A stretch of DNA of 17,478 bases from NCBI GenBank assembly GCA_009693345.1, contig SHXL01000038.1, positions 1 through 17,478 of the forward strand. Reading direction: 5' to 3'. The DNA is from Betaproteobacteria bacterium (GTDB lineage: Bacteria > Pseudomonadota > Gammaproteobacteria > Burkholderiales > SG8-39). The position numbers were made by a program, and so were the translations under genes. The stretch's first letter is position 1. Every line of letters begins with the position of its first letter. The notes under the pieces are model-generated. The model was not told the origin of the DNA. It did not search any database and was given only the letters and a program-made list of their open reading frames with translations. Below are positions 15,166-17,478 of the stretch, piece after piece.

Positions 15166-15924
15166 ATGATCAAAACCGAAACCAAGGACAGGGTGCTGCG
15201 CATCGAGATCGCGCGGCCCGAAAAGAAGAACGCGCTGACGCAGGAAATGTACGCGGCGATGGCCGACGCGCTGGCCCACGCCGACGACGATGCCAATGTG
15301 CGCGTGGTCCTGATCCACGGCGCGCGCGACTGCTTCACGGCCGGCAACGACCTCAAGGATTTCCTCAACAGGCCGCCGCATACGGAGACGAGCCCCACGA
15401 CGCGTTTCCTGCGCGGCATCGCGAATTTCGGCAAGCCGCTGCTCGCGGCAGTGAACGGTCCCGCGGTCGGTATCGGCACCACGATGCTGCTGCACTGCGA
15501 TCTGGTCTATGCGGCGCCGGGTGCGCGCTTCCAGATGCCCTTCGTGCCGCTCGGCCTCGTGCCCGAAGCCGGCTCAAGCTTCCTGCTGCCCTACATCGCC
15601 GGCTACCAGCGCGCGGCGGAGCTGCTCCTGCTGGGCCAGCCGTTCGACGCCGACAAGGCGTATGCCGCCGGATTCGTCACGTCGATCGTGCCCGAGAAGG
15701 AGCTTTTCGAGGGCGCGCGCGCCGGCGCGCTCGCCATCGCCGCGCTGCCGCCCGCGGCGGTGCGCGCCACCAAGGCGCTCATGCGCAGCCGCTTCGGGCC
15801 GCGCGTCAACGAGGCGATGACCGAAGAGGGCAAGGTCTTCAGCGAGCGCCTGACCTCGCCCGAGGCACGCGAAGCGATGACCGCGTTCTTCGAGAAGCGC
15901 AAGCCGGATTTCTCCAGGTTCTAG
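15166..15924 (+). CDS. Crotonase-family protein, probably enoyl-CoA delta isomerase
   Basis: 252-residue crotonase-fold protein with RPEKKNALT near the start, an oxyanion-hole segment FTAGNDLKDF at 57-66 and AVNGPAVGIGTTM at 95-107. Alignment by eye to enoyl-CoA hydratase shows both hydratase glutamates gone: the GGGxE position is Thr106 and the PE position is Phe126. In their place, Glu134 in GLVPEAGSS sits where peroxisomal-type delta3-delta2 enoyl-CoA isomerases (ECI2) carry their base. So double-bond migration is more likely than hydration, although it would usually be annotated hydratase. It lies 11 bases after the acyl-CoA ligase, which supports a role in handling unsaturated acyl-CoA. 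No ribosome site is visible before ATG 15166, so coupling to the ligase gene is likely. Confidence 0.87.
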   Translation: MIKTETKDRVLRIEIARPEKKNALTQEMYAAMADALAHADDDANVRVVLIHGARDCFTAGNDLKDFLNRPPHTETSPTTRFLRGIANFGKPLLAAVNGPAVGIGTTMLLHCDLVYAAPGARFQMPFVPLGLVPEAGSSFLLPYIAGYQRAAELLLLGQPFDADKAYAAGFVTSIVPEKELFEGARAGALAIAALPPAAVRATKALMRSRFGPRVNEAMTEEGKVFSERLTSPEAREAMTAFFEKRKPDFSRF

Positions 15925-15926
15925 CA

Positions 15927-16506
15927 GTGAAGCGGCGGAATTTCATCCTCCTCCTGGCCGGAGGTGGTGCGCGCGCAGCAAACAGGCAAGGCCAAACGCA
16001 TCGTGTATGTGGTCCAACAATCCTCGGCGGAGTTCCAGGCTCGCCTGGCCTGCTTCAAGGAGGGTCTCGGACAACTGGGCTGGAGCGAGGGCCGCACGAT
16101 CGAGATTGAAGTGCGATCGGCCGAGGGCCGGCTCGAGACCTTGCCCGTCCGGAAGCGAACGTGACTGGCATTTCCAATTTCCTGCCGGCAACCACGGCGA
16201 AACTTCTCGAGTTCATCAAGACGGCGGTTCGTGGCGTTCGCGGCAAAGATCCGCCGCCCGGCGATCTATCAATCGAAGGAGTACGTCGAGGCGGGCGGGT
16301 TGATGTCCTACGGGCTCGACGTGTGCAGGCATTACCGGAGCGGTGCGGGCCACGTCGACAAGATTCTAAAAGGAGCGAAGCCCGGTGAACTCCCTGTGGA
16401 GCTGCCGACCGCCTTCGAGTTCGTCGTCAATCTCAAAACGGCCAAGGCGCTCGGGCTCAAGTTTCCTCCGTCGCTGCTGACCCGCGCCGACCGGGTGATC
16501 GAATAG
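15927..16506 (+). pseudogene. Eroded ABC_sub_bind-type periplasmic receptor
   Basis: Fragments of one ABC_sub_bind (PF04392-like) receptor lie in order but in alternating frames. The signal peptide start is MKRRNFILLLAGG (15927). It continues one frame over as VVRAQQTGKAKRIVYVVQQ through KEGLGQLGWSEGRTIEIEVR to LETLP (15964-16145). The first frame then resumes with RPEANVTGISNFLPATTAKL to KTAV (to about 16225). Finally KIRRPAIYQSKEYVEAGGLM runs to LLTRADRVIE in the other frame (to 16506). A full member has about 320-330 residues; only about 170 remain. About 50 residues are missing before RPEANVTG and about 130 after KTAV, at the frame switches. No functional protein is expected. It starts 2 bases after the isomerase stop. 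Confidence 0.85.
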
Positions 16507-16563
16507 CTTCGTTCGGGAGTCCCGCATCCGTTTGCGCGGCCCGATGAAATGCCGCTGGGCCTG

Positions 16564-16592
16564 ATGACAAAAGGCACCGCTTGGTATACGAT
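16564..16592 (+). promoter_or_regulatory. Candidate promoter of the toxin-antitoxin pair
   Basis: ATGACA (16564-16569) and TACGAT (16587-16592) are separated by 17 bases, giving 5/6 and 4/6 matches to the sigma-70 boxes. The predicted start of transcription falls at about 16599, the GTG chosen for the toxin. This lies in the short spacer after the receptor pseudogene. TA promoters are usually autorepressed by the antitoxin; no clear operator palindrome was seen. Confidence 0.35.
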
Positions 16593-16598
16593 GACGAG

Positions 16599-16880
16599 GT
16601 GAAGGTTTATCGTTGGGACGTCAAGAAGAACGAGCAACTCAAGGAAGATCGGGGCATTTCGTTCGAGGACGTTGTTCTGGCCATTGAGTCCGGCGGCTTG
16701 CTGGACGTTGTGGTGCATCCGAATCCCCGGCGCTATCCAAATCAGGGGGTGTACGTGGTGGCCATTGCCGCTTACGTGTATCTGGTACCGCATGTCGAAG
16801 AACCAGATTTTGTTTTTCTCAAAACGATCATCCTGAGTCGCAAAGCGACGCGGGATTATGGAATGAAGGTGGCAGAATGA
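16599..16880 (+). CDS. BrnT-like toxin of a type II toxin-antitoxin system
   Basis: 93-residue basic protein whose layout (a WDVKKNEQ start, GISFEDVVLAIESGGLLDVV, a RYPNQGVYVVAI strand pair and a KTIILSRKATRDY end) matches the BrnT-like toxins paired with ribbon-helix-helix antitoxins. BrnT proteins are ribonucleases with a RelE-like fold that halt growth by cutting RNA. The start is open: GTG 16599 gives MKVYRWDV, while TTG 16581 adds six residues; neither has a spaced ribosome site. Its TGA overlaps the antitoxin ATG as ATGA. Base composition is less GC-rich than the metabolic genes around it, which fits acquisition by transfer. Family naming is from pattern memory; toxicity is inferred. 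Confidence 0.82.
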   Translation: MKVYRWDVKKNEQLKEDRGISFEDVVLAIESGGLLDVVVHPNPRRYPNQGVYVVAIAAYVYLVPHVEEPDFVFLKTIILSRKATRDYGMKVAE

Positions 16881-17200
16881 ATGCACTTGATCAGTACGAA
16901 AAGAAAATTCTGTCGGCGTATGAGGCCGGCAAGTTTAAATCGGTGGTGACGAACGAAGCGTCTCTGCGCCGATATCGCGAGTACGCGCGCGCGACCCTGA
17001 CGAAGAACAAGCGCGTCAACGTTCGCTTGTCCACTCAGGATCTGTCGGATATTCAGACTAGAGCGGTTGAGGAGGGAGTGCCCTATCAGACGCTTATCTC
17101 CAGCGTTCTGCACAAGTTCTTGACAGGGCGATTCATCGAACGGCGATCGCGTCTGGCTACGCGATCAAACGGACGCGGAAAACAACGCCGCGCCACTTAA
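16877..17200 (+). CDS. Ribbon-helix-helix (CopG/BrnA-like) antitoxin
   Basis: 107-residue partner of the upstream toxin. The C-terminal half holds the DNA-binding RHH pattern: a strand KRVNVRLS near residues 49-56, a helix TQDLSDIQTRAVEEG, then PYQTLISSVLHKFLTGRF. The N-terminal half (NALDQYEKKILSAYEAGKFK) is charged and probably wraps the toxin. AAGGTGG precedes the ATG, and the ATGA overlap couples translation to the toxin. The order toxin then antitoxin is that of brnTA. The last base of its TAA (17200) is the first base of the next ATG, so a host gene follows with no spacer. Confidence 0.85.
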   Translation: MNALDQYEKKILSAYEAGKFKSVVTNEASLRRYREYARATLTKNKRVNVRLSTQDLSDIQTRAVEEGVPYQTLISSVLHKFLTGRFIERRSRLATRSNGRGKQRRAT

Positions 17201-17478
17201 TGCGCGCCATGCGCGGCGTAAAACTCACGCGCGAAAGCCTGCTCGACGGCTCGTTCCACGCCCATGTGCGCGGCTCGCTCGGGCCGAAGGTGCGCTTCAT
17301 GACGGACGCCGAGCGTGCCGCCCAGATCGAAGCCATGCTCGAGCGCGCGCCGCGCCCGCGCCGCGTCTGGGTGTTCGCCTTCGGCTCGCTGATTTGGAAT
17401 CCGGCGTTCCATTTCGTCGAGCGCCGGACGGCGCGCATCCACGGTTTTCATCGCCAGTTCTGCCTTTGGGCGCGCGCC
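17200..17478 (+). CDS. chaC: ChaC-type gamma-glutamylcyclotransferase, 5' part (runs off the window)
   Basis: An open frame from ATG 17200 to the last base gives 93 residues without a stop. The stretch RPRRVWVFAFGSLIWNPAFH followed by IHGFHRQFCLW is the hallmark of ChaC proteins, which cleave glutathione to 5-oxoproline and Cys-Gly. The substrate-binding loop usually written YGSL is FGSL here. The rest, including the catalytic glutamate, lies beyond the window. The start may be ATG 17200, which overlaps the antitoxin stop as TAATG, or ATG 17209; no clear ribosome site is seen for either, so it may depend on the upstream pair for translation. Complete family members have about 180-230 residues. 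Confidence 0.85.
   Translation, partial: MRAMRGVKLTRESLLDGSFHAHVRGSLGPKVRFMTDAERAAQIEAMLERAPRPRRVWVFAFGSLIWNPAFHFVERRTARIHGFHRQFCLWARA

Overview
The window is GC-rich with strongly GC-biased third positions. It carries Bug-type (TctC) and ABC_sub_bind-type periplasmic receptors and a CCCGC/GCGGG double-hairpin repeat. Together these point to a betaproteobacterium, probably an environmental member of Burkholderiales; that placement is inference from gene content and base composition, not a database match.

Layout. (1) 20-1854, minus strand: hutU (urocanate hydratase) is followed through a GTGA overlap by a hutH start that keeps only about 31 recognisable residues. (2) 1983-4462, plus strand, divergent from hutU: a complete NitT/TauT-type ABC importer (periplasmic receptor, permease, ATPase). 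(3) 4539-4871: an iron-type alcohol dehydrogenase gene reduced to its N- and C-terminal ends. (4) 4872-7462: divergently arranged aldehyde dehydrogenase (minus) and zinc alcohol dehydrogenase (plus). (5) 7488-11734, minus strand: a likely three-gene operon of bifunctional enoyl-CoA hydratase/3-hydroxyacyl-CoA dehydrogenase, thiolase and a Bug-type receptor. (6) 11779-13452, plus strand: a DMT/EamA transporter and two small proteins of unknown function. (7) 13459-13514: a double-hairpin REP-like repeat. (8) 13532-15924: an acyl-CoA ligase resembling the DmdB/medium-chain group and a crotonase whose active site looks like an enoyl-CoA isomerase. (9) 15927-16506: a heavily eroded ABC_sub_bind receptor pseudogene. 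(10) 16599-17200: a BrnT-like toxin/ribbon-helix-helix antitoxin pair. (11) 17200 to the right edge: the 5' part of chaC.

How the genes fit together. Most intact genes suit a heterotroph that imports small organic compounds and burns them to acetyl-CoA. Alcohol dehydrogenase, aldehyde dehydrogenase, acyl-CoA ligase, double-bond isomerase, hydratase/dehydrogenase and thiolase form a plausible alcohol-to-acid-to-acyl-CoA-to-acetyl-CoA route. An acyl-CoA dehydrogenase is absent from the window. The divergent hutU/ABC importer arrangement could mean the importer takes up histidine, urocanate or a related compound, but its substrate cannot be read from sequence.

What stands out. Three genes (hutH, the iron alcohol dehydrogenase and the ABC_sub_bind receptor) keep their ends or start and have lost their interiors, a pattern that suggests either recurrent internal deletion or assembly collapse. 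No clear-cut undescribed system is visible. The most unusual points are that deletion pattern, the isomerase-like crotonase, a Bug receptor tied to beta-oxidation genes, and chaC overlapping the stop codon of the antitoxin.
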